Shown here in pieces: positions 35,746 to 43,628 of a DNA stretch of 64,000 bases. The stretch is taken from the NCBI RefSeq assembly GCF_000723165.1, contig NZ_HG322949.1:2038921-2102920 (forward strand). The letters run 5' to 3'. Under the pieces are notes generated by a model. The model was given only the letters and a program-made list of their open reading frames with translations. It was not told the origin of the DNA and searched no databases. Position numbers and translations under genes: made by a program. The stretch is from Janthinobacterium agaricidamnosum NBRC 102515 = DSM 9628. GTDB taxonomy: Bacteria; Pseudomonadota; Gammaproteobacteria; Burkholderiales; Burkholderiaceae_D. How positions within the stretch are numbered: position 1 is the first letter of the stretch; every line of letters starts with the position of its first letter.

Positions 35746-36801
35746 ATGCATAGCAACAATGGCATCCATGGTAATTACGGTCACAACACACCGCCTGTCA
35801 ACTTCCCGGCAGGCGCTTATGCGCCGCGCACGCCGCAGGGAAATCCTGCCTATCCGGGCGCCAGCGCTTCGCATAGCTTGCCGCCTGTGCCGCATGCCGT
35901 TTATTACCGGTCGCCATACGCTGCCGCACCCACATCGCATCCCATGCAGGCCAGTTCGGCAAGCGCCCATCCCGAGTATGCTTTTTATCCTGCGGCTCCG
36001 CAGGCGCCGGCCGGCCACAGTCATCACAGTCATTACAGCCAGCAAAGCCGCCATCACCATGCTGCGCCGATTGCGGCCGCGCCTGTTGGCTACAGCCAAT
36101 CGCAATCGGTGGCCCACACGCATGGTATCGGCCAGGCAGCCGGCAATAGCGCCGCCGACGCCATGTCCGCTTATTTACGGGCGCATGAAGGTCAATTTAA
36201 TTATGAGTTCGGGAATTATCCCCATACCGAAGATTGGCACCGCAAGGCTGGATTCAGGAAGGCTATCGGTAATTTGCCTTGCAAGAAAGGGAAAGACAGT
36301 ACCGTCTTGAATTGCTGGGGGCTGGTCTTTTATGCGCAATATCAGGCAGGCGTTTTGGATAAGCATCAATTGCGCCAGCGCACTGCTGATAACCGTACCC
36401 AAAACCGTCATTTGAAGGGAAACGACTATACCCGTGCGACAGGACATAATTTGCGCCGTGATCTGGTCGCTCATGCCCCGCTGTACGAGGCAAGACATTT
36501 TAATTTCAATAATGTCCCAGAAGGCAGTACGGTTTTATTCTTGCAAAAACATGCGAATGGTGAGATTTTGCCGTCCCATGCGGCAGTCATGCTGGATCAT
36601 GGCCAAATGGGACATTTGATACAAGCGACAGCCAGCAGCTTTGCCTTGTCGCGGCCGGCAATTGCCCATGGCAAGCTCGAAATCACCGACCCGCATGCCG
36701 TCGCGCAGGTAGCCCACGAAATGATGGGGCATGGCAGTACGCTGCTGGTCGCGCATACCAATGGGCCGCAATCTTTTGTTGGCGAGAATCTCGGTCATTA
36801 G
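35746..36801 (+). CDS. Candidate secreted effector: His/Pro/Ala-rich N-terminus plus NlpC/P60-like cysteine hydrolase domain
   Basis: A 351-residue protein with no Sec signal. Residues 1-135 are low complexity, rich in His, Pro, Ala, Ser and Tyr (for example HSHHSHYSQQSRHHH at 91-105), the disordered kind of N-terminus used for chaperone binding and secretion. Residues 140-351 form a compact domain. STVLNCWGLVFYAQYQAGVL places Cys190 at the start of a helix as in NlpC/P60 and papain-like enzymes; GSTVLFLQ and LPSHAAVMLDHGQMGHLIQA place His278 at the start of a strand, with His290 as a possible third residue. The target could be peptidoglycan or a host protein. Strong ribosome-binding site AAAGGAG precedes ATG 35746. 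Low GC, probably acquired together with the chaperone gene. Confidence 0.6.
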   Translation: MHSNNGIHGNYGHNTPPVNFPAGAYAPRTPQGNPAYPGASASHSLPPVPHAVYYRSPYAAAPTSHPMQASSASAHPEYAFYPAAPQAPAGHSHHSHYSQQSRHHHAAPIAAAPVGYSQSQSVAHTHGIGQAAGNSAADAMSAYLRAHEGQFNYEFGNYPHTEDWHRKAGFRKAIGNLPCKKGKDSTVLNCWGLVFYAQYQAGVLDKHQLRQRTADNRTQNRHLKGNDYTRATGHNLRRDLVAHAPLYEARHFNFNNVPEGSTVLFLQKHANGEILPSHAAVMLDHGQMGHLIQATASSFALSRPAIAHGKLEITDPHAVAQVAHEMMGHGSTLLVAHTNGPQSFVGENLGH

Positions 36802-37135
36802 AATATGGCGGCTGATGCGATGCTGATTTTCGGGCGCGGAGAAAGCGGCCGCCTTACTGTATGGATTGGCGATAGCCGTTTTGATTAATCGCACCTGAGC
36901 ATCTTGACGGTTTTTCAGCGTCGCACACCAGATCCACCCGATGGGATTGCTATTGCTCATGCTGCCGCCTCCGTCTGAGTGTATCGAGCAAGCATGGCAG
37001 CAATCGGTCCGTGATAACGTTTCCATTAGGCAATGGTTAGCTCGGCAGCCTTGCTCAAAGCCCTCTATAATTTAGTGCCGCCGCACGGCATGGCTGAGTG
37101 CGCGGCAAGATAACTGATCAATTGAGGAGAGCTGC
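36802..37135. other. Intergenic stretch between the effector candidate and the aldo/keto reductase
   Basis: No supported gene. A consensus-like -10 element TATAAT lies at 37067-37072, about 70 bp before the reductase start, without a clear -35 at 16-18 bp. A minus-strand ATG at 36958-36960 has a good GGAGG site but its frame runs into the antisense of the effector gene. Confidence 0.4.
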
Positions 37136-38119
37136 ATGGAATATCGGGAACTTGGCCGTACTGGCTGGAATATATCGACGGTCAGTTTTGGCTCGTGGGC
37201 CATCGGCGGCACCTGGGGCGACGTCGACGATGCTGAATCGCTGGCCGCGCTGCATGGCGCGCTTGATGCCGGCGTGAACTTTTTCGATACCGCCGACGTA
37301 TATGGCGATGGCCGCAGCGAGCGTTTGCTGGCGCAATTGAAGAAAGAACGCGGCGGCGATTTTTATATCGCGTCGAAAGCGGGCCGCCGCCTGAACCCGC
37401 ACGTGGCGTCCGGCTACAACCGCGACAACCTGACCGCGTTTGTCGAGCGCAGCCTGAAAAATCTCGATACCGAGGCGATCGACCTGCTGCAATTGCATTG
37501 CCCGCCGACCGATGTGTATTACATGCCGGAAACGTTCGCAGTGCTGGACGACCTGGTCAAGGCGGGCAAGCTGCGCCATTACGGGGTCAGCGTCGAACGG
37601 GTCGAAGAGGCGTTGAAGGCGATTGACTATCCGAACGTGCAAAGCGTGCAAATCATCTACAACATCTTCCGCCAGCGTCCGCAAGACTTGTTCTTCGATG
37701 AAGCGATACGCCGCCAGGTCGGCATTCTGGCGCGCCTGCCGCTGTCGTCCGGCATGTTGACCGGCAAATTCACGTCGGCCAGCCATTTCGCGGCCGATGA
37801 CCACCGCCAATTCAACCGCCAGGGCGAGGCGTTCGACCGTGGCGAGACTTTCTCGGGCTTCGATTTCGAACGCGGCCTGCGGGCGGTGGAATCGTTGCGT
37901 GGCATCTTGCCGCCTGGTATGTCGCTGGTGCAATTGGCCCTGCGCTGGCTGTTGATGGCGCCCGCCGTCACCTGTGCCATCGCCGGCGCAAAACGCATCA
38001 GTCAGGTCGCCGAAAACGTCAGCGCGGCCGATTTGCCGCGATTGACGCCGGAAGTGATGCAGGCGATCGCGGCGATCTACGAAACGCAAATCAAGCAGCA
38101 CGTGCATCATTACTGGTAA
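37136..38119 (+). CDS. Aldo/keto reductase
   Basis: A 327-residue AKR. The N-terminus MEYRELGRTGWNISTVSFGS is typical of the AKR11/YajO-like branch. The catalytic tetrad is visible: Asp in FFDTADVYGDG, Tyr in the same segment, Lys in YIASKAGRR and His in DLLQLHCPP. The C-terminal ALRWLLMAPAVTCAIAGAKR is the NADPH-binding part. These enzymes reduce carbonyls with NADPH; the substrate is unknown. GAGGAGAG precedes the ATG, and the gene appears monocistronic with a hairpin 9 bp after its stop. Confidence 0.92.
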   Translation: MEYRELGRTGWNISTVSFGSWAIGGTWGDVDDAESLAALHGALDAGVNFFDTADVYGDGRSERLLAQLKKERGGDFYIASKAGRRLNPHVASGYNRDNLTAFVERSLKNLDTEAIDLLQLHCPPTDVYYMPETFAVLDDLVKAGKLRHYGVSVERVEEALKAIDYPNVQSVQIIYNIFRQRPQDLFFDEAIRRQVGILARLPLSSGMLTGKFTSASHFAADDHRQFNRQGEAFDRGETFSGFDFERGLRAVESLRGILPPGMSLVQLALRWLLMAPAVTCAIAGAKRISQVAENVSAADLPRLTPEVMQAIAAIYETQIKQHVHHYW

Positions 38120-38154
38120 TAAAGAAAAACGCCCCTTGCGATGCAAGGGGCGTT
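38120..38154 (-). terminator. Intrinsic terminator of the PBP7-type gene
   Basis: AACGCCCCTTGC (38128-38139) and GCAAGGGGCGTT (38143-38154) form a perfect 12-bp stem with a 3-nt loop. On the minus strand it is followed by TTTTTCTTTATT, so it terminates the peptidase gene; it also lies just after the convergent aldo/keto reductase and may act both ways. Confidence 0.8.
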
Positions 38155-38190
38155 AGTGTCCGGCGGGTCTTCGGCGACTGTTTCCAGTGA

Positions 38191-39075
38191 TTAACCCGCC
38201 GCGTGGCGGCGTTTCGAGTTCTTGCCCGAACGATGTTTGTAGCGGGTCGAGACCGGCACCACTTTTGCCTCGTCATCGCCGTCGGCGCTGGCCAGGAAGC
38301 GGCGGATATTGAGCGCATCCATCATGCGCGCCGAATTGGCCTTGGCGTTCAGCAGCACCAGCGTGGCGTGGCGGCCGGCCGACTTGATGCGCATGATCAG
38401 GCAGCGGCCCGCTTCTTCGGTGTAGCCGGTTTTCGACAGGCCGATATCCCAGCCCTTGGCGCCGACCAGGCGGTTGGAATTGTGGTATTCCACCTTGCGG
38501 CCATTGATCTGGATGATGTCCTTGGAATCGGTGGTGATGCGGCGGATGTCCGGGTAGGCCGACGCGGCGGTGGCCATCTTCAGCAAATCGGCGGCGGTCG
38601 AGCGGTTGTGCGGCGACAGGCCGGTCGGCTCTTCGATCACGGTCTGGGTCATGTGCAGCGCCTTGATCTTGGCGTTGACCGCCACCGCGAACGCAGTCAG
38701 GCCGCCCGGGTAGGTGCGCGCCAGCGACGCGGCGGCGCGGTTGTCGGACGACATCAGCGCCAGTTGCAAGACGTCGTGGCGGCTGATGGTGGCGCCGACC
38801 GGCACCCGCGAGGTGCTGTGCTTGAGCATGTCGACATCGTTCTTGTCGATGCTGATCGGCTCATCCATGTCGGGCTTGGAATCGAGCACCACCATGGCGG
38901 TCATCAATTTGGTCAGCGAGGCGATCGGCGCGACGAGATTGGCATTTTTTTCAAGCAATACTTTGCCGGTGCCGTCTTCGACCACCAGCACCGATTGCGA
39001 GCCGAGCGGTACCGCGGCGACGGCTGCGGCGCTTGATAGTGTCATCAACGCGGTAGCGATTATTTTCTTGAGCAT
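38191..39075 (-). CDS. pbpG: D-alanyl-D-alanine endopeptidase, PBP7-type (S11 family)
   Basis: A 294-residue S11 serine peptidase. The start MLKKIIATALMTLSSAAAVAA is a signal peptide; the open frame upstream to 39222 is not protein-like. The three penicillin-binding motifs are present: SxxK in APIASLTKLMTAM, SxN in MSSDNRAAASLAR and KTG in GLSKTGYTEEAGRC. PBP7 enzymes cleave DD-crosslinks in peptidoglycan in the periplasm. No C-terminal amphipathic anchor of the PBP5/6 type is obvious; the C-terminus is basic (KHRSGKNSKRRH). Confidence 0.9.
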   Translation of the reverse strand: MLKKIIATALMTLSSAAAVAAVPLGSQSVLVVEDGTGKVLLEKNANLVAPIASLTKLMTAMVVLDSKPDMDEPISIDKNDVDMLKHSTSRVPVGATISRHDVLQLALMSSDNRAAASLARTYPGGLTAFAVAVNAKIKALHMTQTVIEEPTGLSPHNRSTAADLLKMATAASAYPDIRRITTDSKDIIQINGRKVEYHNSNRLVGAKGWDIGLSKTGYTEEAGRCLIMRIKSAGRHATLVLLNAKANSARMMDALNIRRFLASADGDDEAKVVPVSTRYKHRSGKNSKRRHAAG

Positions 39076-39251
39076 TGGGTGGTTTGGGAATGAATTGTAT
39101 GGGCAAATGGCGCGGCGTGCAGCGGGCAATGCGCACACATTTGTTTTATAGTAATTTTGTATATCTTTGGGGCAACATTCGGCTAGAGGAGACAATACCA
39201 TCAAAGCGGAATCGATGTCCATGAAATAAAGACCAGTTCAGTGCGCTTTAA

Positions 39252-39279
39252 GCAAAAAAAAGCCCCGCTGGGGCGGGGC
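39252..39279 (-). terminator. Intrinsic terminator of the Mop gene
   Basis: GCCCCGC (39262-39268) pairs with GCGGGGC (39273-39279); on the minus strand a run of eight T follows (complement of 39254-39261). It lies 27 bp beyond the Mop stop codon. Confidence 0.75.
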
Positions 39280-39305
39280 GATTGGCGATGAGAAACGTAA
39301 CAGTG

Positions 39306-39524
39306 TTACTGAATTTTCGCGATGGAAACTTCGGTCGACTTGACCAGGGCAATCACTTCGCTGCCGACCTTCAGGTCGAGGTCCTTGATCGAGCGCGACG
39401 TGATCACCGAAGTGACGATGCCATGCGCGGTTTCGACATCGACCTCGGACACTACCGGCCCGAAGATAATTTCCTTGATCTTGCCACGGAATTGATTGCG
39501 TACATTGATTTCTGAAATTGCCAT
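39306..39524 (-). CDS. Molbindin-type molybdopterin/molybdate-binding protein (single TOBE/Mop domain)
   Basis: A 72-residue protein made of a single Mop domain: ISEINVRNQFRGKIKEI, then VVSEVDVETAHGIVTSVITS and VGSEVIALVKSTEVSIAK. Molbindins bind molybdate or tungstate oxyanions as oligomers in the cytoplasm and buffer them. It is transcribed in the same direction as the sulfate-binding protein upstream (40722-39676), but a strong terminator separates them, so it is probably an independent unit. Confidence 0.88.
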   Translation of the reverse strand: MAISEINVRNQFRGKIKEIIFGPVVSEVDVETAHGIVTSVITSRSIKDLDLKVGSEVIALVKSTEVSIAKIQ

Positions 39525-39629
39525 ATGCTGTGCCCTTTAAAGTGTGGCTGCTGAGCCGTAGTGCTACATTACGGCGATTGCAGCGATTAGCAAACGAATC
39601 GATTTGCATATTCATATGCGAAAAACGAA

Positions 39630-39655
39630 AAACCGGAGCGTGCTCCGGTTTTTTT
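39630..39655 (-). terminator. Intrinsic terminator of the sulfate-binding protein gene
   Basis: AACCGGAGC (39631-39639) pairs with GCTCCGGTT (39642-39650). T-runs occur on both sides, so the hairpin can work in both directions; it lies 26 bp beyond the minus-strand stop codon. Confidence 0.8.
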
Positions 39656-39675
39656 ATGCATAAGGACGCTTCAGT

Positions 39676-40722
39676 TTACTTCTGATAAATCTTGTCGAAC
39701 TCGGCGCCGTCGTCGAAGTGTTTTTTCTGCGCTTGTTTCCAGCCGCCGAAGACCTCATCGACAGTGAACAGGCTGATCGGCTTGAAGTTCGCGGCGTATT
39801 TCCTGGCGGCGGTTTCCGAACGCGGACGCAGGAAGTGCTGGGCCACCAGTTCCTGGCCAGGTTCCGAGTACAGGTATTGCAGGTAGGCGGTGGCTTGCTT
39901 GCGGATGCCGCGGCGGTCGACTACTTTATCGACCACGGCGACCGGCGATTCGGCCAGGATCGAGGCAGGCGGGTAGACCACTTCGAAGTTGTCGCCGAAT
40001 TCCTTGCGCACCAGTTGCACTTCGTTTTCAAACGTCACCAGCACGTCGCCGATTTCACGCTGCGTAAAAGTGGTGGTGGCTCCGCGGCCGCCGCCATCGA
40101 GCACCGGCACGTTCTTGAACAGGCGGGCCACCAGGTCGCGCGCCTGGGCTTCGGTGCCGCCTTTCTTGATGACCGAACCCCATGCCGCCAGGTAAGTGTA
40201 GCGGCCATTGCCGGAAGTCTTGGGATTCGGCACGATAACCTTGATGCCGGGCTTGGCCAGGTCGTCCCAGTTCTTGATTTGTTTCGGATTGCCTTTGCGC
40301 ACCAGATAGACCATGGTCGAATAAAACGGCGCCGCATTGTTGGGGAATTTCTTGTTCCAGTCGGCGCTGACCAGGCCGCGGTCGACCAGCAAATCGATGT
40401 CGTTAGCCTGGTTCATCGTCACCACCGACGCTTCCAGGCCGTCGGCGACCGAGCGCGCCTGCTTGCTGGAACCGCCGTGCGACTGCTTGATGGTCAGCGT
40501 TTCGCCGGTACTTTTCTTCCATTCGGCGATGAAGGCCGGGTTGACGTCCTTGAACAGTTCGCGCATGACATCGTAGGAAACGTTCAGCAACACCACCGGT
40601 TCCTCGGCGTGCGCCGCGACCGGCATGCCCACGGCGGCGACCGTTGCGGCGGCCAGGGTGGCGCCGAGCAGGCGGCGGCGGACGGTGTTGCTCAACTTCG
40701 AAAGCGCGTTTTTAGCAGGCAT
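39676..40722 (-). CDS. sbp: Periplasmic sulfate-binding protein of an ABC transporter
   Basis: A 348-residue binding protein. A long N-region with RRRLLGATLAAATVAAVGMP precedes the signal cleavage near AHAEE. The mature part has the Sbp/CysP hallmarks VVLLNVSYDVMRELFKDVNP, the sulfate loop IKQSHGGSSKQARSV, ANDIDLL, NPKTSGNGRYTYLAAWG and VYPPASILAESPVAVVD. It captures sulfate or thiosulfate for the CysTWA permease, which is not in this window. ATG 40722 is preferred over TTG 40728 because AAGGG is spaced for it. Regulation by CysB is expected for the family, but I do not see a defined site. Confidence 0.92.
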   Translation of the reverse strand: MPAKNALSKLSNTVRRRLLGATLAAATVAAVGMPVAAHAEEPVVLLNVSYDVMRELFKDVNPAFIAEWKKSTGETLTIKQSHGGSSKQARSVADGLEASVVTMNQANDIDLLVDRGLVSADWNKKFPNNAAPFYSTMVYLVRKGNPKQIKNWDDLAKPGIKVIVPNPKTSGNGRYTYLAAWGSVIKKGGTEAQARDLVARLFKNVPVLDGGGRGATTTFTQREIGDVLVTFENEVQLVRKEFGDNFEVVYPPASILAESPVAVVDKVVDRRGIRKQATAYLQYLYSEPGQELVAQHFLRPRSETAARKYAANFKPISLFTVDEVFGGWKQAQKKHFDDGAEFDKIYQK

Positions 40723-41045
40723 GGTCAACCCTTATTGTGAAAATAGACAGTCATGGTCTAAAATTCTGGCCGGAAATGAAACGAATTTTTCGTAATATGC
40801 TTAGACCCGAATCGGCATGTCGGGCTGCGATTGCAAAAAACGTATATGTTTTTTTGGAATGATTCGTGGGAAAAATGCTCGGCACGGCTTAGTGTGAAGC
40901 CTTGCATCAGAGCAGAAGCGCGGCCGGCGACACGCTGTCAAAAGCCGGTTTTTGCCGCTTGGTGTATAGTCGGATGGCGTATCGAAAGGCTGTACCTGCC
41001 TGATGCCGCGACAGGAATAGCTAAAGGAATAATTTGTGAGCACAC
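40723..41045. other. Divergent promoter region between sbp and the GNAT gene
   Basis: A 323-bp stretch without a supported gene. An AT-rich inverted repeat, AAAAAAC (40835-40841) with GTTTTTT (40848-40854), lies near the middle. A -10-like TATAGT at 40965-40970 may serve the acetyltransferase, with AAAGGA ahead of its start. Confidence 0.4.
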
Positions 41046-41582
41046 ATGAGTCTTGAAATTCGTATTGCAACATCGGCTGACGCGTTTGACGCATGCACTG
41101 TTTTGCGCCGTTCGATCAGCGAATGCTGCACCATCGACCATTGCAACGACCCGACCATCCTCGAAGCGTGGCTGGGTAATAAAACGCCGCAAATGGTGGC
41201 TTGCTGGTTTGGCTCGCCGACCAATTTTTCATTGGTCGCGGTGCGGGACGGCAAGGTGGTGGGCGTCGCCTTGCTGACCCGCGCCGGCAAGCTGGCCTTA
41301 TGTTATTTGTTGCCGGAAGCGCAGCGCCAAGGCGCCGGCAAGGCTTTGCTGGAACGGATGGAGCTGCAAGCGAAGGAGTGGAATATCAAGGCCTTGCAAC
41401 TGCATAGCACGGCCACCGGCGTAGCGTTTTTCGCCAGCCAGGGTTATGTACATGAGGGAAATGTGCGTTCGCCATATGGGGTGGAAACGATTTTCTTCTG
41501 GAAGCTGCTTGATGGCAGCGCCTGTGTCGCCAAGAGCGCCGAAGCCAAGCGCAAGCGTTTTTGCAACTGCAACGGCGCCTGA
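41046..41582 (+). CDS. GNAT-family N-acetyltransferase
   Basis: A 178-residue acetyltransferase. The GNAT core is visible: beta4 VAVRDGKVVGVALLTRAGKL, the acetyl-CoA pyrophosphate loop LPEAQRQGAGKALLERM, and the later ALQLHSTATGVAFFASQGYV, where FFASQGY is the usual C-terminal motif. The tail (CVAKSAEAKRKRFCNCNGA) is Cys/Lys rich and unusual. The substrate is unknown; flanking genes give no functional hint. Confidence 0.88.
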   Translation: MSLEIRIATSADAFDACTVLRRSISECCTIDHCNDPTILEAWLGNKTPQMVACWFGSPTNFSLVAVRDGKVVGVALLTRAGKLALCYLLPEAQRQGAGKALLERMELQAKEWNIKALQLHSTATGVAFFASQGYVHEGNVRSPYGVETIFFWKLLDGSACVAKSAEAKRKRFCNCNGA

Positions 41583-41601
41583 GCTGTCGGCGGGCTTTTC
41601 T

Positions 41602-42405
41602 TCAGCAGTAAAGTAGCTGGCGGGTCCGCGAGGGCGCCGCGGCCAGCGCTTCTCCCCCCACGAACATTTTCAATTCGCCCGGCGCGAAGGCGATCCATTG
41701 CTCGTTCGACGTCAGCGGATGGGTCGCGATGACGGCGATGCGGTCATCCAGGTGATTGTGTTTCCTGAAATCGATGCTGCGTTCGCAATCGATCAGCTTG
41801 GCCACCGAGAACGGGTATTCGCGCACCACGTAATGCAAATGCGTGGAGCAATGGGCGAACAGGGTGTCGCCATCCGACAAGAGAAAATTGAAGGTGCCGT
41901 GCCCGGCGATGTCGGTGGCGATGCCCGCGATGGCCTCGAACAGGATGTCGCGGCTTGGCTGGCGGTCTGGAAAACGCTGGCGCAAGCCGGCCAGCAAATG
42001 GCAAAAAGCCCGTTCGCTGTCGGTGTCGCCATGGGCCAGGTAGGCCGCGTCGGCCGGCGCCTGCCAGGTTTTCAGGTCGCCATTGTGGGCGAACGACCAG
42101 GTCTTGCCCCACAGTTCGCGGATGAACGGGTGGCTGTTTTCCAGCGCGATGCGGCCCTGGGTGGCTTTGCGGATATGCGCCACGATGGTTTTCGCCTTGA
42201 CCGGGTTGTCGCGTATCGTCGCCGCCAGCGGCGAATCGATCGACGACAGGTGGTCGGTGTACAGCGTGCAGCCTTCGCTGGAATGGAAGGCGATGCCCCA
42301 GCCATCCTTGTGTTCGCCGGTCCGTCCGCCCCGTTCGGCGAACCCTTCGAAGGAAAACCCCAGCGCCGCTGGCTTGCTGCTATTCATTGCTAATAATTGG
42401 CACAT
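41602..42405 (-). CDS. Class II glutamine amidotransferase (YafJ-like)
   Basis: A 267-residue Ntn-hydrolase domain. Translation from the ATG complement at 42403-42405 places Cys at residue 2 (MCQLLAMNSSKP), as needed for the N-terminal nucleophile after Met removal; an upstream Met would add four residues. GEHKDGWGIAFHS, THNSHPF-like NSHPFIRELWGKTWSFAHNG and GDTDSERAF are the other conserved blocks. YafJ-type proteins are stand-alone glutaminase domains of unknown acceptor. Confidence 0.88.
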   Translation of the reverse strand: MCQLLAMNSSKPAALGFSFEGFAERGGRTGEHKDGWGIAFHSSEGCTLYTDHLSSIDSPLAATIRDNPVKAKTIVAHIRKATQGRIALENSHPFIRELWGKTWSFAHNGDLKTWQAPADAAYLAHGDTDSERAFCHLLAGLRQRFPDRQPSRDILFEAIAGIATDIAGHGTFNFLLSDGDTLFAHCSTHLHYVVREYPFSVAKLIDCERSIDFRKHNHLDDRIAVIATHPLTSNEQWIAFAPGELKMFVGGEALAAAPSRTRQLLYC

Positions 42406-42654
42406 GGGCCGGTCCTTCACTGATGCGATGACGAATGCTGTTGCTTGTGGAGACAGTAAAGCTTGCGGCAGCGGGCCGGAAGGAATGTTTTTGTATATCG
42501 ATATGCGGCGGGCGCTTATTTGCTAAACGTATATCAAATGCCGAAACGATTCGTTCTCCTTTTAAGCGGCCCCGATTATTCTGCACACTTTGGCGCCGGC
42601 GGCGATCCGCAAGGGTGGACCAGATCGCAGGCGCTGCTTGATGTAGGAGTCTCG

Positions 42655-43491
42655 ATGACATTCCCTGTCCTGAATAATTATCTGGCGCGCTTGTCGCATG
42701 AAACCCAGGCCGCCACCAGCGTGTGGCTCGATGTCGACGGCAAGGCGCAGGGCCGCTTTTTCAATTGCACCATGACCAGCGCGTTCCAGCCGTTGCGCCA
42801 GTTCGACAGCGGCGTGGCGGTCGCCTTCGAAGGCCTGGCGCGCAGCGTGTCGGCGGCCGACGAGGGCTTGTCGCTGTGGCGCCTGCTGGACCATGCGGCC
42901 AGCGACGATGAGTCGGTCGAGCTGGACCGCTTGTGCCGCATGCTGCATGCGATTAATTTCTTCCGCCAGCCGGAAGCCGGGCAATCCGACCTGTACCTGA
43001 ATGTGCATGACCGGCTGCTGAGCGCGGTCAGCAGCAATCACGGCCACGCGTTCCAGCGCATCCTCGACGCGCTCGGCTTGCCGATCGGACGCATCGTGCT
43101 GCAATTGCCGGCGGTAACGCCGAACCAGGGCTGGCTGCTTAATTACGTGGCCGACAATTACCGCCGCAACGGTTTCCGGCTGGCGGTGAATGTGTCCAGC
43201 GTGCATGAGGCGCTGGGCCTGGTCGAGCGGCTGCGTCCGGACGCCTTCAAGCTCGACGCCGGCAACCTGGCCGATGAAGCGGCGGCGGCCAGGCTGGTGA
43301 CGCTGTGCCATGAGAACAGCATCCGTGTCGTGTTCAAGCGGCTGGAATCGAACAAGGCGCTGGAAGCGGTGCAGCGCATCGCCCAGGCGGCCGCCGTGCC
43401 GGTGTATGCGCAAGGTTATTTGCTGGACCGGCCGACCTCGGTCTTGCAAGCCGCGCAGCAAAATGCAGTCAAGCTGGCCGCCGCGGCGTGA
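42655..43491 (+). CDS. Degenerate EAL-domain protein, probably catalytically inactive
   Basis: A 278-residue EAL-fold protein starting MTFPVLNNYLARLSHETQ after GTAGGAGT. The order of EAL blocks is kept but key residues are changed: the EAL motif is EGL (VAFEGLAR), the IVLEITE block is IVLQLPAV, the DDFGTG loop is VNVSSVHEA, the KID block is DAFKLDAG, and the VVAEGVE block is VVFKRLES. QGYLLDRP at the end is still typical. Loss of the metal-binding Asp and Glu residues argues against c-di-GMP phosphodiesterase activity; it may bind c-di-GMP or act by protein contacts. An upstream in-frame extension to 42463 is unlikely. Confidence 0.8.
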   Translation: MTFPVLNNYLARLSHETQAATSVWLDVDGKAQGRFFNCTMTSAFQPLRQFDSGVAVAFEGLARSVSAADEGLSLWRLLDHAASDDESVELDRLCRMLHAINFFRQPEAGQSDLYLNVHDRLLSAVSSNHGHAFQRILDALGLPIGRIVLQLPAVTPNQGWLLNYVADNYRRNGFRLAVNVSSVHEALGLVERLRPDAFKLDAGNLADEAAAARLVTLCHENSIRVVFKRLESNKALEAVQRIAQAAAVPVYAQGYLLDRPTSVLQAAQQNAVKLAAAA

Positions 43492-43628
43492 ATCAGACTC
43501 AGGCGCCAAGCTTAAATGACGCTTAAGAGTATCGGGCCGGGTGGAGCAGGGCCGATACAATAGGCGCGCAGGGTTTTTCTTCCCCCAACTATGCGCTATA
43601 GTAAGTACATTGATTTAATGGACTAGCT

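Noticed and set aside
36535..36960. Minus-strand open frame starting at 36960 with a good GGAGG site
   Set aside because: Only about the first 50 residues lie outside the effector gene; the rest is antisense to it and no protein family is recognisable.
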